In this document: positions 1-11,310 of the stretch, in pieces
Layout of the letters: each line of letters begins with the position of its first letter
Position numbering within the stretch: the stretch's first letter is position 1
Source: Beroe forskalii
Taxonomy: Eukaryota; Ctenophora; Nuda; Beroida; Beroidae
DNA length: 64,000 nt
Direction of reading: 5' to 3'
NCBI GenBank assembly: GCA_011033025.1
Contig: WFMF01000498.1
Coordinates: forward strand, 1-64,000
Made by a program: the position numbers and the translations under genes
The notes under the pieces: model-generated
What the model saw: only the letters and a program-made list of their open reading frames with translations
Told to the model about the DNA's origin: nothing
Databases searched by the model: none

Positions 1-1355
1 AAGTACCTAAGTCTCTCTCTAAAACATTACTAAGTAGTTTACCATCAGAAAATAGTCATTTTGATGATTATCATTGAAATCAAAGTGCATAACCTTGCAC
101 TTTTCAGTATTGAATTTAGAAGCCAAGTTGACTCCCAATTCTCTAAAGCTTTCAAATCATTATATACCTCTGATTTTTTACTTGCATCAGCAACAAGTTT
201 CAGATCGTCAACAAAAAGTTTAGTGATATTTCTAACATTTTGTGGTAGATCATTTATGAACAAAATGAATAAAAGAGGTCCCAAGACAGAGCCTTGTGGG
301 ACACCTGACAGAACAGCTCTCAGTGAGGTAACTTCCTCTAACACTAGTCCGTATTGATCTACCAGTCAAAAAATCTTTTATAATATTGAGTACTTCCCTT
401 GATGCCATAATTTTCCAGCTTAGTCAGGAGCCTGTAGTGTGGAACTGTGTCAAACGCTTTCCAAAAGTCAAAATACAAAACATCTACAGGACATCCAGAC
501 TCAAGCATATTCATTACAGCATCAACAGTTTCTAATAAATTGGACACACAGGATTTTCCATTGACAAATCCATGCTGATTAATACTTATCTTGTCTTCTA
601 TGAAACTCAATAAATGTTTTGAATAAACTTTTCGTAGATCTTGCACAAAACACAAGTCAAAGACACTGGCCTATAGTTAAGCGGGTCTAACCTAGAACCT
701 TTCTTGTGCAAAGCAACAACATTTGCCATTTTCCACATTTTGGGAATACATTCTTCTTTGGCACATTTCAAGTAAAAGATGTAAGACACTTAACAAAACT
801 GGGACTGTCTGCTAGAGATTTAAGCAGCTTAGGATGAACATTGTCAGGACCAAAGCTCTTATCAATATCAATTGACAAGTTCATCATAAACATCAGACTC
901 ATCAATTACCAATTTGCTTATTGATTGATCACAATCATCAAAACAACCCTGAGGCAAAGGACCAAGAGGTTCTCTCACAAAAAACAGAACTAAAAGCATT
1001 AGCAAGACACTCAGCAGTCTCACTGTCATTATCAGTTAGTGCCCCATTAACTTGCCTCAGGACTGTAACCATTGATTTGACATTTTGTCTACTTCGCAAA
1101 TATGAATAAAATGCTTTGGAATTGTGTTTCAAATCATTAGTAATCAATTTTTCATACTTTCTTTTGGATTTTTTCTCAACATCATTAACAAGACTTTGTT
1201 TTGATAGTGCATAACTAAAGCTTTCAGTAGTAGGGTTGGCATCAAAACTAGCCCAGGCACGATTTTTTGCCTTGATTGCACGCTTCAGACTGGAGTTTAT
1301 CCATGGCATGTTGCTCCATGGCATGTTGCTCCATGGCATGTCGCTCATGGACACC
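1..1355 (-). mobile_element. LINE (CR1/L2-like) reverse transcriptase fragment
   Basis: Minus-strand reading, from 1355 down, gives the pieces of a non-LTR retrotransposon ORF2 in correct order: a basic linker (KAFYSYLRSRQ, about 1354-940), the fingers segment (PLNYRPVSLT, about 640-620), NQHGFVNGKSC, the RT motif A stretch YFDFWKAFDTVPH (about 480-430), the B stretch GVPQGSVLGPLLF (about 310-270) and a catalytic box written LFVDDLKL (about 230-210). The box keeps both aspartates but has Val where FADD or YADD is usual. The pieces lie in several frames, so the copy is dead; it is cut at the window edge and lacks its endonuclease. CR1/L2 membership is inferred from the linker and B motif only. 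Confidence 0.85.
1301..1350. repeat. 15 bp tandem repeat inside the LINE
   Basis: The unit CCATGGCATGTTGCT occurs about 3.3 times in a row. On the minus strand it reads as a repeated Met-Pro-Trp-Ser-Asn in the linker region of the LINE. It is probably slippage within this copy. Confidence 0.8.
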
Positions 1356-1794
1356 GACCCAAAATTCAGAAGTTTTGATAAGAGTTACATAACATTATTG
1401 CAGTTACATAACATTATTGCAATTTTAGTGTTTCACTATGAAGCCCCCTCAGTCAATGCTATAAGCAATCAAGTTCAACACTAGTTACATAAACATAAAA
1501 AAGCTCTCGCAATTTAAACACCCCGAAAGCTGAGATAGGCAATGGACTGAAGATGTCTGCACACCACTCATCTTGGTAGTTGGTGTGACTCACTTAGATC
1601 CTGCTGCTCTCAACATTGTGTTACTTAAAGGAATCATGTTGGTGTTCAAGTACGGAGCTGGGGAAAAGACTTGCAGATTGATGTCTCGAATAAAGATTTC
1701 TTTTTAATTCAAATACAAAACACAAAAAAGGCCAAATTTCTATTCGAACAATTCAATTGGTGTTGAAATAATGATTAAAACTTTTCTTAGATTT
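1356..1794. other. No feature seen
   Basis: AT-rich spacer between the LINE fragment and the GC-rich arm of the inverted repeat. A short doubled segment (GTTACATAACATTATTGCA) lies at about 1384-1422. I see nothing coding. Confidence 0.5.
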
Positions 1795-2345
1795 GCCCTA
1801 ACCAGGACCCTGGTTTCGCGCACAGAGTGCGCGGCGCGGCAAGCGTTTCGCGACGCCCCTGGTTAGGGGAATTTTAGATTTGCATTTTGCCATTTCACAT
1901 TCCCCTAACCAGGGGTGCCGCGCCGCGCACTCCGTGCGCGTAACCAGGGCCCTGGTTAGGGGTATGTGTCCCATATAACCCCGGCTGAGTGACGTCACAG
2001 ACCTGAAGGTCAATTTTTCTGTATCCTAAACCTAACCATGACCCTAACCAAAACCCTAACCTTAATCCTAACCCTAACCCTAACAAATCCTGACCCTTAT
2101 CGTGACCCTAACCCAAGTCCTTAAAGCGAGCTAGGTACGGTGGCCGAGCAGGCTCACTTTTTTTTGCATAAAAAATTTTTCATAAAAATTTTTTATGCAA
2201 AAATTTTTGAGCCTTTTCGTCCAACCCCGTGGCCGAGGAGGATCAAAAAAATTTGTGTAAAAATTTTTGAGCCTTTTCGTCCACCACAGTGGCCGAGAAG
2301 GATCACTTTATTTCACATAAAAAATTTTTGATCCTCCTGGCTTCC
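1795..2345 (+). mobile_element. Left arm of a large inverted-repeat element
   Basis: Starts with GC-rich fold-back segments built on TAACCAGGGCCCTGGTTA (1797-1965). Then come GGTATGTGTCCCAT, a CRE at 1990-1997, a degenerate CCCTAA tract (2030-2120) and three units, each with a TGGCCGAGNNGG box followed by AAAAATTTTT-rich hairpins (boxes at 2141, 2230, 2290). The same modules occur in reverse at 9785-10140 and 11080-11310. The box fits the tRNA A-box consensus TRGYNNARNNGG; I see no matching B box. No protein is encoded, so it is a non-autonomous fold-back or very large MITE-like element of unknown family. Confidence 0.6.
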
Positions 2346-3420
2346 ATAGATCTAATTTCAACATAATGGCCATTGGCCACGTCGTTTGCACCTGCTGTGG
2401 CCGCGCGCGCGTTAGGCGCGGTCGATCTAGCGCGCGCGGTGCGCGCGCAGATGGAATTCTGACAAATTATTTGAGTCGATTTTTTTGTATTTTTTGCTTT
2501 GAGCAGTAATAGTTCAAATTAATTCGATGAAAAGGCCGTAGAATTATTTTCTAATGAACCATGGGCACGTGTTTTGAAATAAATGTTTCTGTTGAATCAA
2601 TGATCTTAAATGTCAGTATTAAATCAAAATATCCTATAAATCATTTTAATTATTTATTTCTATGAATTTATTTGAAATGAAAAGAAACCTTTTTAAGACA
2701 TCAATTTCTATGAATAGAAGTATTCTGCAATGGATAGAGCTTCATGGATACTTTGATTAATTGGGCTATCCATCTGAATGCTTTTGATGCTATAAATCAA
2801 ATTATTTTATGTTGTTAATTGATTCATGAATTATGAATAATATCTTATGAATTATCTTATGAATTATGTTTTATAAAAGGATTGGGGCTATATTTGTGAC
2901 GAATGTTAACTGTTTCTATGCTTGTACATTGATGTTTTAAAGAAATTCTTTATTTCATGGATTTTTCTCTACTAAATTGGTAACTGCTGCTTCTCCAACA
3001 TAGCCCTTTAGCCACAAAAGTCATGCCACAATAATGCAATGTCCCAGAAAATATATAGACCATTCAAGACTCTTTCATTTTAGAGATTGAGGCGCTTATT
3101 GCATCAACTTCATCCACATGACATAGTGAAACCAGGTTTGTGGCATAAAAAATTAACCCTTTCATATTGTTGAACTTGATTGCTTTTAGCATTGACTGAG
3201 GGAGACCCCATAGTAAAACACTAAGAATGCAAAAATGGATTCAAATCAGAACTACCCTTTCATATTAATGCAAGCTAGCTTCCTTATTTGGACATGAACA
3301 AATTTAAATTAACAACAATTCATGCTCTACACCAAAGGCAGCATTACTCAAAAATTCCCTGAGAAGCTCTTATAGTTACAATTGAAAGTTGTTATTTCAT
3401 TTTAAAAGTTTAATGGTTGT
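2346..3420. other. AT-rich stretch, nothing recognised
   Basis: Apart from a CpG-rich patch of GCGC runs at about 2400-2450, this is plain AT-rich sequence with no open frame of note and no clear repeat. Confidence 0.5.
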
Positions 3421-4900
3421 TCAGTTGTTATAACTCGTGTAGGTAATACATGTCCAGAGTTGCCTACTCCTGTCTACTGGTGCTCCTTGAACTGCAGAAG
3501 AAGGTTCCCTGATATGATGTGAGCTACAAATTACCTACCACTTGCAGCTGCAGACTTCTTGCAGTTGAATACAATACCTACAATGCAACAGGTTAACTAT
3601 AATAATCATGAAGTAACATTTCGAGATAAGAAACTGGAAAGATTTAAGATTTCAATATTATATATTGCCAGATATTGAATATGTCATTAATTCATTGTAA
3701 CTATAAGGTTGATGGTCATTAATTTGTTAAAACTCATGTAAGTTAAGTCTTTCATATGGGTCGCTTTAGATAGCTGGGTTGAATCTTTCATGACATTGCG
3801 TCTTTAAGTATTTACCTATTATAGCTTTAAAGCAATGTATAAATTTTTGATATTCATTTATTTATTTATAATTGTAATACCTGTCCAGGTTTGTCTACTC
3901 CTGTCTCCTGCCTTCAGTGAACTGCTGAAGTATGTTTCCTGATCTGAAGCAAGTTACTAAGTACCTACCACATGCAGACCTTTTCAACACAATGCAATCT
4001 AACAGGTAAACAGTGCTAGATTTCATAAATATGTTTGAATGTTGAAATAAGGGACTTGATGGGGTTGGCAAATATAGGAGCCCCAAATAAACGCAATTTT
4101 GACCTCAAATGCCCATGATCTTTCATATATCGGGTTATTCGAAGGTGTGGACTCCATCATATATGATGGAGTCCACTATACTACCATACTGTGTGAGGGG
4201 TATGATTGGAGTTAAACCCATGTCAAGGAGGCAAAAAGCCCATATATCTCAAAATTGATACATGGGCTACCCCTACTTACCAGCACCATAGAATGGGCAG
4301 ATATTGAATAATGCAGTAATCACGTTGCCATTTCAGTGTATGAGTAGAAGGTTGACGGTTGTCAATAACTTGTTCAAACTCATGTAATTGAAAAACGTGT
4401 CCAGGTTTGCCTACTCATAGACTTGAACTGCTGAAGAAGGTTCCCTGATCCGATACATGCTACTGAGCACTGCCCCACACCTGCTGACCTGCAGACCTTT
4501 TCGATGCAATATAATCCAACAGGTAAACTATGATAATCATTAGCAGGTGGGGATCAGAAACTGGAAAATTTAATTGAATTTTGAATGGTCTGATATTGAT
4601 TAATAATCATTGATGGTTAATTAGTTGTGAAAACTCATGTATCATACGTTTTCAGGATTGACTGCTCCTGCTGATGCTTCTTTGGTCGGTGCTTATCCTG
4701 GTACTTCCTTGAACTTTTGATGAAGATAATTCTCTGATCCGATAGGAGCTTCTGCCTCGCACCTGCTGACTCTTTTCAATACTGCAAGCAGCACAAAATA
4801 GCACCTTGGAATCGAAAAATTGGGATAATTCCATTGATGGACCTCAGAATGGACAGATATCAATTAATCATAATAATATTCTATTCCATCGTATAAGCAT
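3421..4900. repeat. Four degenerate direct repeats
   Basis: Four diverged copies start near 3421, 3870, 4370 and 4640. Each carries, in order, AAACTCATGTA or similar, GTCCAGGTTTGCCTACTC, GAACTGCTGAAGAAGG, TTCCCTGATCCGAT, CTACCAC, GCAGACCTTTTCGATGCAAT and AACAGGTAAACT. The order is constant although spacing varies. The second copy is split by about 270 bp (roughly 4020-4290) that contains a 30 bp palindrome. No copy has a conserved long frame. This is either an old tandem duplication or a noncoding repeat. Confidence 0.6.
4147..4176. repeat. Perfect 30 bp palindrome
   Basis: The left half GTGGACTCCATCATA is followed at once by its exact reverse complement, with no loop. It lies in the extra DNA that splits the second degenerate repeat. 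Confidence 0.9.
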
Positions 4901-5034
4901 ATGATTAGGTAGATGGTGTACGTTTTGATACATGTGTCTTCGTGCATTTGATTTTGAGCACTTGCATCACCGACTTTCGCTCGAACGACCGTAATTAATT
5001 GAGGAAGCAATTAATTTAAAGAAAACAGGCTATA

Positions 5035-6318
5035 GGGACCGTTCACATATTACGTTATCATTTTTGGGCATTTTCCCCTTCCCCCTCTCCATAATCAAAC
5101 GTTGTCTCGGCCAACCCCCCTCCCCCCTCTTTTGGCAAATATTACGTAATCACGGCACGACCCCCCTCCAGAAAGCTGAAACAAAGTTCTTTACTTTAGC
5201 ATGTTATAATTGCATTGAAAACATACTTCTTCAGATGTGCTTTTTCAGACAATATTGATGATGTGCAAAACTTGATTGACTTAGAATTTTAATTTTTCTG
5301 GAGGGCAAAAGGCAAGATTTTTTGTTGATATAACTACTAGATTTAATGTTTTATGTTACCATAATGCTCATTTGTGATTGAATGTTCTTGAAAAGGATCC
5401 AAAAGGATGTGAAACGTCACCAGTTACCGCTAGATGCCTAGAGAATTGAGCGGGTTGAAATGTGTGCTTTATTATTATAGTTGATAATCATTTTAATGAT
5501 TTATTTACTGAATACCTAACGAAACAGAAACAGTTTATAGTTGATAAGAAAAGTATTGAAATATAATTAGAACTATAGGTTGCCTTTTTTACACTTTTAG
5601 CCCACTTTACAAAGAAAAATCGTATATTCGTCCACGCAAAAATCTTGAAAATATGTTTCATCCTACAGTCTACAGAAACTACTTTTTGGCCCAAATTTAT
5701 GAAAATAGGAGGGTGAAAATTTCGTATTCAGTCTATCAGTTTTTTTTTCGAGATTTGAGATCTCCATTGAAATGCAATTTTTATCGAGTGATGGTCAAAT
5801 CTTTTGGATAAGGGAGCAGTTTTTGTCATGAAACTTAGAGGTCATGAAACTAAGAGGTATACCTTATCGGACATAATTTACACATACATTAAAATCACGC
5901 AGCTTAGCACATCAGCGTGAATATTAATGTCCGTGAAAATTTTGTCCGTGATGCTATTGTCCGTGATTTTCAGGTCCGTGAAAATTAAGTCCGGTATTTC
6001 CTCTTAAAATTTCTAGGGCAAAGAAGCAAAATTTCTGACTTTATCTCTTTAAACGCAATAACAAAATTTTTAAGGAAATTATGCTTCTTTTTATGCTTAG
6101 AACCTGCTATATGGAAATTTATCATATTAATTAACGAAATATATTGAAAAAATCTTGAAATCAAGTATTCAAATCGTTGTAAAAATGGAAAAAATCGAAC
6201 CGAAAATTTCGAGATTTTCTTGAATTTTGAAGTGGCAGGATCGAGCGTGAATATTTATTTTCGTAAAATTTTGATAATTATGTCCCCTCGGCTGATTACG
6301 TAATATGTGAATGATCCC
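5035..6318. mobile_element. Non-autonomous DNA transposon (TIR GGGACCGTTCACATATTACG)
   Basis: The left end GGGACCGTTCACATATTACG at 5035 is matched in reverse at 6293-6318 (rc starts GGGATCATTCACATATTACG). Both ends are flanked by ATA, a possible 3 bp target duplication. There is no transposase; the inside is AT-rich apart from a C-rich patch at 5070-5170. A second element with other ends sits inside it at about 5862-6285, so this one is the older. I do not assign the superfamily. Confidence 0.65.
5862..6285. mobile_element. MITE with TIR CCTTATCGGACATAAT, long copy
   Basis: Begins TA-CCTTATCGGACATAATTT, runs through repeated GTCCGTGAA motifs (5930-6000) and ends near ATTATGTCC, short of a full right end. 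It shares GTGGCAGGATCGA and the GTCCGTG motifs with the complete 249 bp copy at 52713-52961, which identifies the family. No coding capacity. Confidence 0.6.
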
Positions 6319-6519
6319 ATATTCATATTCATGCCATTCCACAAACCTGAGATGAAACTCACTTGTAGCCATATAATAATCCTTATGAGCATTATGAATA
6401 CTAGGAGCCATATTAAGCATATTCCATATCTAAATTATACTTATGATTACATAATGGACATTTGAATAATCTTTTACCAGGAAGCAACTCGGCAGATTTT
6501 TGGTTAATTTTGCCGTTTT

Positions 6520-6645
6520 ATATCGGGCGATTAACAAACAGAATTGGATATCGAAAATTATCACACGAGGCGTCAGCCGAGTTTGACAATTTTCGATATC
6601 ACACGATCCATGAGTTTGTTAATTGTATTATTACTCGACAAAACA
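6520..6645. repeat. Imperfect inverted repeat (hairpin MITE-like)
   Basis: Left CGATTAACAAACAGAATTGG and ATATCGAAAATTATCACACG are answered in reverse by GACAATTTTCGATATCACACG and GAGTTTGTTAATTG. The arms are about 45 bp and the loop is short. It looks like a very short fold-back element. Confidence 0.55.
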
Positions 6646-7167
6646 GTTCTCCCTCCCACTCGGGTCTGACGACCCTCTTCTGAATTCAACGTTTTTATAG
6701 ATTTTCAAGTGCTCCTTCATAAAATCAACAATTTATTTAACGATATTCTGCTCTATTATTCCGCCACTTTGCAGTAGTTCTACAAAGGAATGATATATCA
6801 ATAATTATTACACTGGAGTTTGAGCCACGGGAGGGAATAATCGATTTTAAAACTTTCTGTTCTTTTTCAAAGGTTAAAGTGTAATTTTTTGAATCTGAAA
6901 TGATTTAACCTTGGAAACTGACCAAATTTACTGAAAGAACTAAGTTAGGAATTTTAATTTGGAGCCCGGTTAATCATACATCAGAGGGGTGATATTTATG
7001 ATTGACATGGTTTTCGATAATCTTTTGATAGAATTTTGATTTTCCTCTACTTTGCGACAAAATAGTAATTTAAATATGCTAACTGAGGGTAACTGAGGAG
7101 TGTGACGGGTTTTCTTAGGAGTGCGACTGGCATTGACTTTCTTAGGTGTTTGATAGGCTTACTTACG
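6646..7167. other. Nothing recognised
   Basis: AT-rich spacer without a supported gene or repeat. Confidence 0.45.
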
Positions 7168-7488
7168 GGTAACACACCCCTCTCAACTCATAACATACCC
7201 CTATCTCATCGTAACCCACCCCTCTCCACTCATATTAAAGCTCTATCCACTCATATAACACCCTTCTCAACTCACCCCTCTCAACTCATAACAACCCCCC
7301 CTCAACTCATAACACACCCCTCTCCACTCATAACACACCCCTCTCCACTCATAACACACCCCTCTCCACTCGTAACACACCTCCGCCACTCATATTATAC
7401 CTCTCTCCACTCATAACACACCTCTCTCAACTCATAACAGACCCCTGTCAACTCAAAGCACACCCCTCTCCACTCATAACACACACCT
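7168..7488. repeat. Minisatellite, about 21 bp unit
   Basis: Roughly 15 imperfect copies of a unit built from ACTCATAACACACCCCTCTCC. A single stray unit lies at about 11502-11520, in the flank of the other inverted arm. Because 21 is a multiple of three, long frames read through the array, but they are only a by-product of the period. Confidence 0.85.
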
Positions 7489-8800
7489 GAACAAACCTCC
7501 CGCACCTCAGAAATCAGAGAAACCCACTGCAGACTCTTCAAGCGACCTTTTCTTTAACATTTTAACGTTTCGAGCATTTCCCTTTAAATTTTTAAGCAAT
7601 ATCACAACTTTTTCGACCTTTTCCCAATTTTAAGGGAATCCCTCATTTCCATAGCCCATTCCGCCATCAGCACCCCATCAGTTTGCGTCTCATCCGGACC
7701 TCTCCTCCCCCCTTTCAGTCGCCAGTGCAGATGGTCTCGGGGTCTCCTGTCATCAGGACACTGACTCCCACACATTTGTTCCCATGTTGCTTACCCCACC
7801 CCCGTGCACTCCTTGACCTTCCGATCCCTGCTCCACCCTATCACTTTTTGCCTGTTCTACCTCTTAGTTTCTATTTGCCCCTTCCAAAATCCGTGACTTG
7901 CCTCCTTCCCTGTCCCCACTTCCCGTCAGCACACTGGTCAAATCACATTTTAGTATCAACACTCAGCTATATCAGTTTCTCTGAGGTTACCACACTTACT
8001 AGACCTCTCTCATCTGATCATCAACTCACCATTAGTTCATATTATCACCAACTCACCACATCACTGTATTTAACATACTGCTGGATTGTATGTGAGATTT
8101 GTATAACAATGCTTTTGTTATAAATTATATTTAAAAATTCCTGTTAAAAAATTCCTGTTTCTGCACTAACAGTTTATTTGTTATTATTAACGCAAGATGA
8201 AAATTTCTAAAATATATATAATATCACCTCTATATCTGGTGGAAGCAGGGATGGAGCACAATGTAATCTGTATCCCCAGTCTGGGGATCAAAATAAAGAT
8301 AACACAGACTTGTGGTCCATTTTATGATTTTGTTTTGTTATGTTTCATATCTTTTGCTGCCGTGTTTGATGTGTCAGAGTTTATTTCTTGAGCTTAAAGT
8401 TAGGGTTTTAAGATTGGTATAGATATTAAATATACATGCATATTGGCGCCATTCCCATTGCTCGATGTACTTTACACTATACTCCCGCTTAAGCATGTTG
8501 TGATCATTGGCCTCTGTATTTATTCGTTACATAATACCCTGGCGCTATGATTAGGTATTTATGCTACATTGACTTTTTATGATTAACGAATGGCGGAGGG
8601 AGTGTCAACTTTTTCAACCTCTTCGATCATGATATAAAGAAATAATGTACCTATGATGTGCATATAATTCTTGAAACGATGATTCATATGAAACACTGAT
8701 TCGTATGAATTGTTTTTATAGCGTTTGCTTTCATTGTTTCGTATATGGCAGGGTATTGATACAGTAAATGCTCACATGGGTATTAGAATAACCATCGTAA
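7489..8800. other. No supported gene
   Basis: Contains a pyrimidine-rich run (7640-7930) that leaves a chance open frame on the plus strand and otherwise AT-rich DNA. I see no domain, splice structure or repeat that would support a gene. Confidence 0.45.
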
Positions 8801-8802
8801 TT

Positions 8803-8935
8803 GCACTCGCAAGCTCGTGCAATGACTTCAATTAATGCACTTGCAAGCTCGTGCATTAATGGCATGAATCCCACTAGCAAGGTCGTGCATTTATTGCATG
8901 GATCCCACTCGCAAGTGTGCATTTACCATATATTA
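8803..8935. repeat. About 34 bp tandem repeat, four copies
   Basis: Four degenerate copies of CACTCGCAAGCTCGTGCATT followed by about 14 bp (AATGGCATGAATCC type), the last one shortened. Confidence 0.75.
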
Positions 8936-9784
8936 CATGATTCCTAAATTTGCACGCCCGTGAAAATGCCAGTTATATTCTCCTTTTAACTGCATAGTAG
9001 GAGTTATTTGAACGGGAGTGGTGATAAGAATTTTGAAAGATATATTCATTGTATCTATAATGATTGTGAAATTTAATTGGACAATTAATGAACTAAATAT
9101 ATGAAGTGTATTATTTTGTCTCTTCAAATTTGTTACTGAACTTCTTTCATTTCAAATTAGCTATACCAGAACTGAACCAAAATTGTATCAGGGACCCTAA
9201 AGGCACGACAAGATTAAAACTCCTTGACAAAGCTTCGTTTTGTCAAGGAAAATTACAGAATGTTACGTTCTTTCAAAATGCCTCAGTGAGACCATTAATA
9301 CTTACGAGTCACGACTCACGCATCTTAAGAATTAAATGAAGAACTCCAACGGTCGCCGTATATTCAACTGAAGTACTGACGTATCGGTCGCCATATACCT
9401 CGAATATTGATCTAATTTTGTTATGTTTTCGGGACACCTGGATAGCTAGGTATGAAATGGGGCTATCAGTACCGGTCAGCTCTCCTGGTTGAGTTTCTGA
9501 TAAAGACGAATAAATGTGAAAACTTTGAATTATACGAATATGGTGACCTTTGTCCGTAGTCGAATTCGTACATAAGTGTGGCAGCTTGTCGATTCTCCTA
9601 TGCACCATATTAAAATAAGCTGTGAGGCGTCATTAACTTACTATATAGAAGTGTGATAATGACGACATCTCGACCGCTTATTTATCAAATGTGCATGAAT
9701 TTCGTATATTATGGAACACGCTACCATTCTCTTAGAAGCACTTCAGCGCGGGATTTGAGCGCGCACGCGAGTTTTTATTGAAAA
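8936..9784. other. Nothing recognised
   Basis: Unremarkable AT-rich sequence apart from a small palindrome around CTTGACAAAGCTTCGTTTTG (9221-9250). Confidence 0.45.
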
Positions 9785-10140
9785 AAGTGATGCTCTGGAG
9801 TGAGCCTCCTCGGCCACGGGCATGGACGAAGAGGCTCACTTTTTTTTTACATAAAAAAAGTGAGCCTAAAAATTTTTTTTATGTTATTTTTTCTTGAAAA
9901 ATTTTTTATAGTAAAAAAAGTGATCCTCCTCGGCCACGGGGTTGGACAAAGAGGATCAAAAAATTTTATATAAAAAATTTTTCAAGTAAAATTTTTTATA
10001 AAAAAATTTTTATGAAAAATTTTTTATGTAAAAAAAAGTGAGCCTGCTCGGCCACCGTAGCTAGGTGCGCTTAACTATATTTTTCTGACTGACGTCATTA
10101 TCATAGATAATGAAGAGCCAGGAGTTATATGGGACACTAG
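9785..10140 (-). mobile_element. Inverted counterpart of the 1.8-2.35 kb arm
   Basis: Reading the minus strand gives the same modules as the left arm: GCTAGCTACGGTGGCCGAG, then three TGGCCGAGNNGG boxes (10043-10054, 9925-9936, 9805-9816), each followed by AAAAATTTTT hairpins and GAGCCT or GATCCT edges. A CRE within TGACGTCATTATC lies at 10090-10097. Box order and spacing match the left arm, so this is an inverted copy of the whole triple unit. Confidence 0.65.
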
Positions 10141-11070
10141 CCTGGTTAGGGCAACATTTCACAGTTGTCTAAAAACTTAAAATAAATAGAACTTTACTTT
10201 AACCAGAGCCCTTTTTTGCGCGCGCGCGGCGCGCGCCGTCGTTTCACTTTTCAAAAGATCGGCGTAAATAGTTGCTCTAACCAGATCCCTAGTTTTACGC
10301 GCGTGCGCGCCGCGCCTTGCTCGTTTCGCGACACCCCTGGTTAGGGGAACGAACATAGGTGTATGTACGCGCCGCGCGCTTCCTCATCCTGAGGAAGTGC
10401 GCGCGCCGCGCCGCGCAACACAAACAGGGATAGATTTCCTAAGCCCGCATAGGTGTGTGTACGCGCGCGGCGCTTCCCTACGGGACACGCGCGAGTGCGC
10501 GACGATAACAGGGATATACGTGTTAAGCAAGGGATAGATATACGTGTTTGGCAAACTAATGACTGGACTGTTCCCTGGGAAGCGCGCCGCGGCCGCGCAG
10601 TGCGCACTGCAAGTGCAAACAGGGATATACGTATTTAGTGCAATAATGACTGATATAGATAAGCTCTTAAGGCCTAAAGCTCACATACACATAATAGGCT
10701 ATATTTTTGGTTATTTAGTGTCCATATAATTCGTTGCCTGTGCGCTTACCACATGTTACGTGTCCCTGTTTGTTCGCGCTTGCGCGCGCTTTTCGTAGAA
10801 AAGTCACAAAATTTTATTTTGCCTCTTCTCTGAAGAGGCGCGCTTGCGCGCGCAAAATAAGGCTCCGTAACATGGAGTAACTGTGCGCGCAGGGGGCCGG
10901 GCGCGGCTTGCCCTAACCAGGACCCTGGTTACGCGACGCCCCTGGTTAGGGGAAGGCGCGGCCGGCGGCCGCATGAACGCCTGGGCCTGGCGAATATTTC
11001 GAAAGCCTTCATTATCTATGAAATTGATAATGACGTCAGTCAGAAAAATATAGTTAAGCGCATCTAGCAC
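10063..11070. mobile_element. Foldback block with about 50 bp inverted ends
   Basis: The segment starting GCTAGGTGCGCTTAACTATA at 10063, continuing TTTTTCTGACTGACGTCATT, recurs in reverse at 11012-11070. Between the ends is about 0.9 kb of CpG- and GCGC-rich DNA full of small fold-backs such as CCAGGACCCTGGTTA and CCCCTGGTTAGGGG. Open frames here are driven by base composition. It lies within or beside the inverted arm and may be part of the same element. Confidence 0.55.
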
Positions 11071-11310
11071 TTTAAAGGTTAGGGTTGGGATCAGGATTAG
11101 GGTCAGGATTTGTTAGGTTTAGGGTCAGGATTAAGGTTAGGGTTGTCGTACGATGTATGACCCGCTGATAGTGATTCTCGAGAGGGTCTGTCATCGTCAG
11201 ACAAGGTTAGAGTTTTGGTTAGTGCAATAATTAGGGTTAGGATACAAAAAGATTGAGGTTTTGGCCTGTGAAGTCACTCAGCCAGAGTTAGATGGGACAC
11301 ATACCCACAA
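11071..11310 (-). repeat. Degenerate TTAGGG tract and outer inverted end
   Basis: About 150 bp of imperfect GGTTAGGG or GGGTCAGGATTAG repeats is followed by a segment whose reverse complement (GGGTATGTGTCCCATCTAAC, GGCTGAGTGA) matches 1960-2010 of the left arm. The tract is interstitial and part of the element, not a chromosome end. Confidence 0.6.

Noticed and set aside
2030-2120. CCCTAA-like tract, and its partner at 11080-11240, as telomere repeats
   Set aside because: Degenerate, internal and mirrored as part of the inverted element.
2141-2152. tRNA-Leu or tRNA-Ser gene
   Set aside because: Only the A-box-like string is present; no B box, anticodon arm or acceptor pairing nearby.
10341-10729. 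Overlapping Arg/Ala-rich frames
   Set aside because: Stop codons are rare because the block is CpG-rich; frames overlap on both strands and show no domain.
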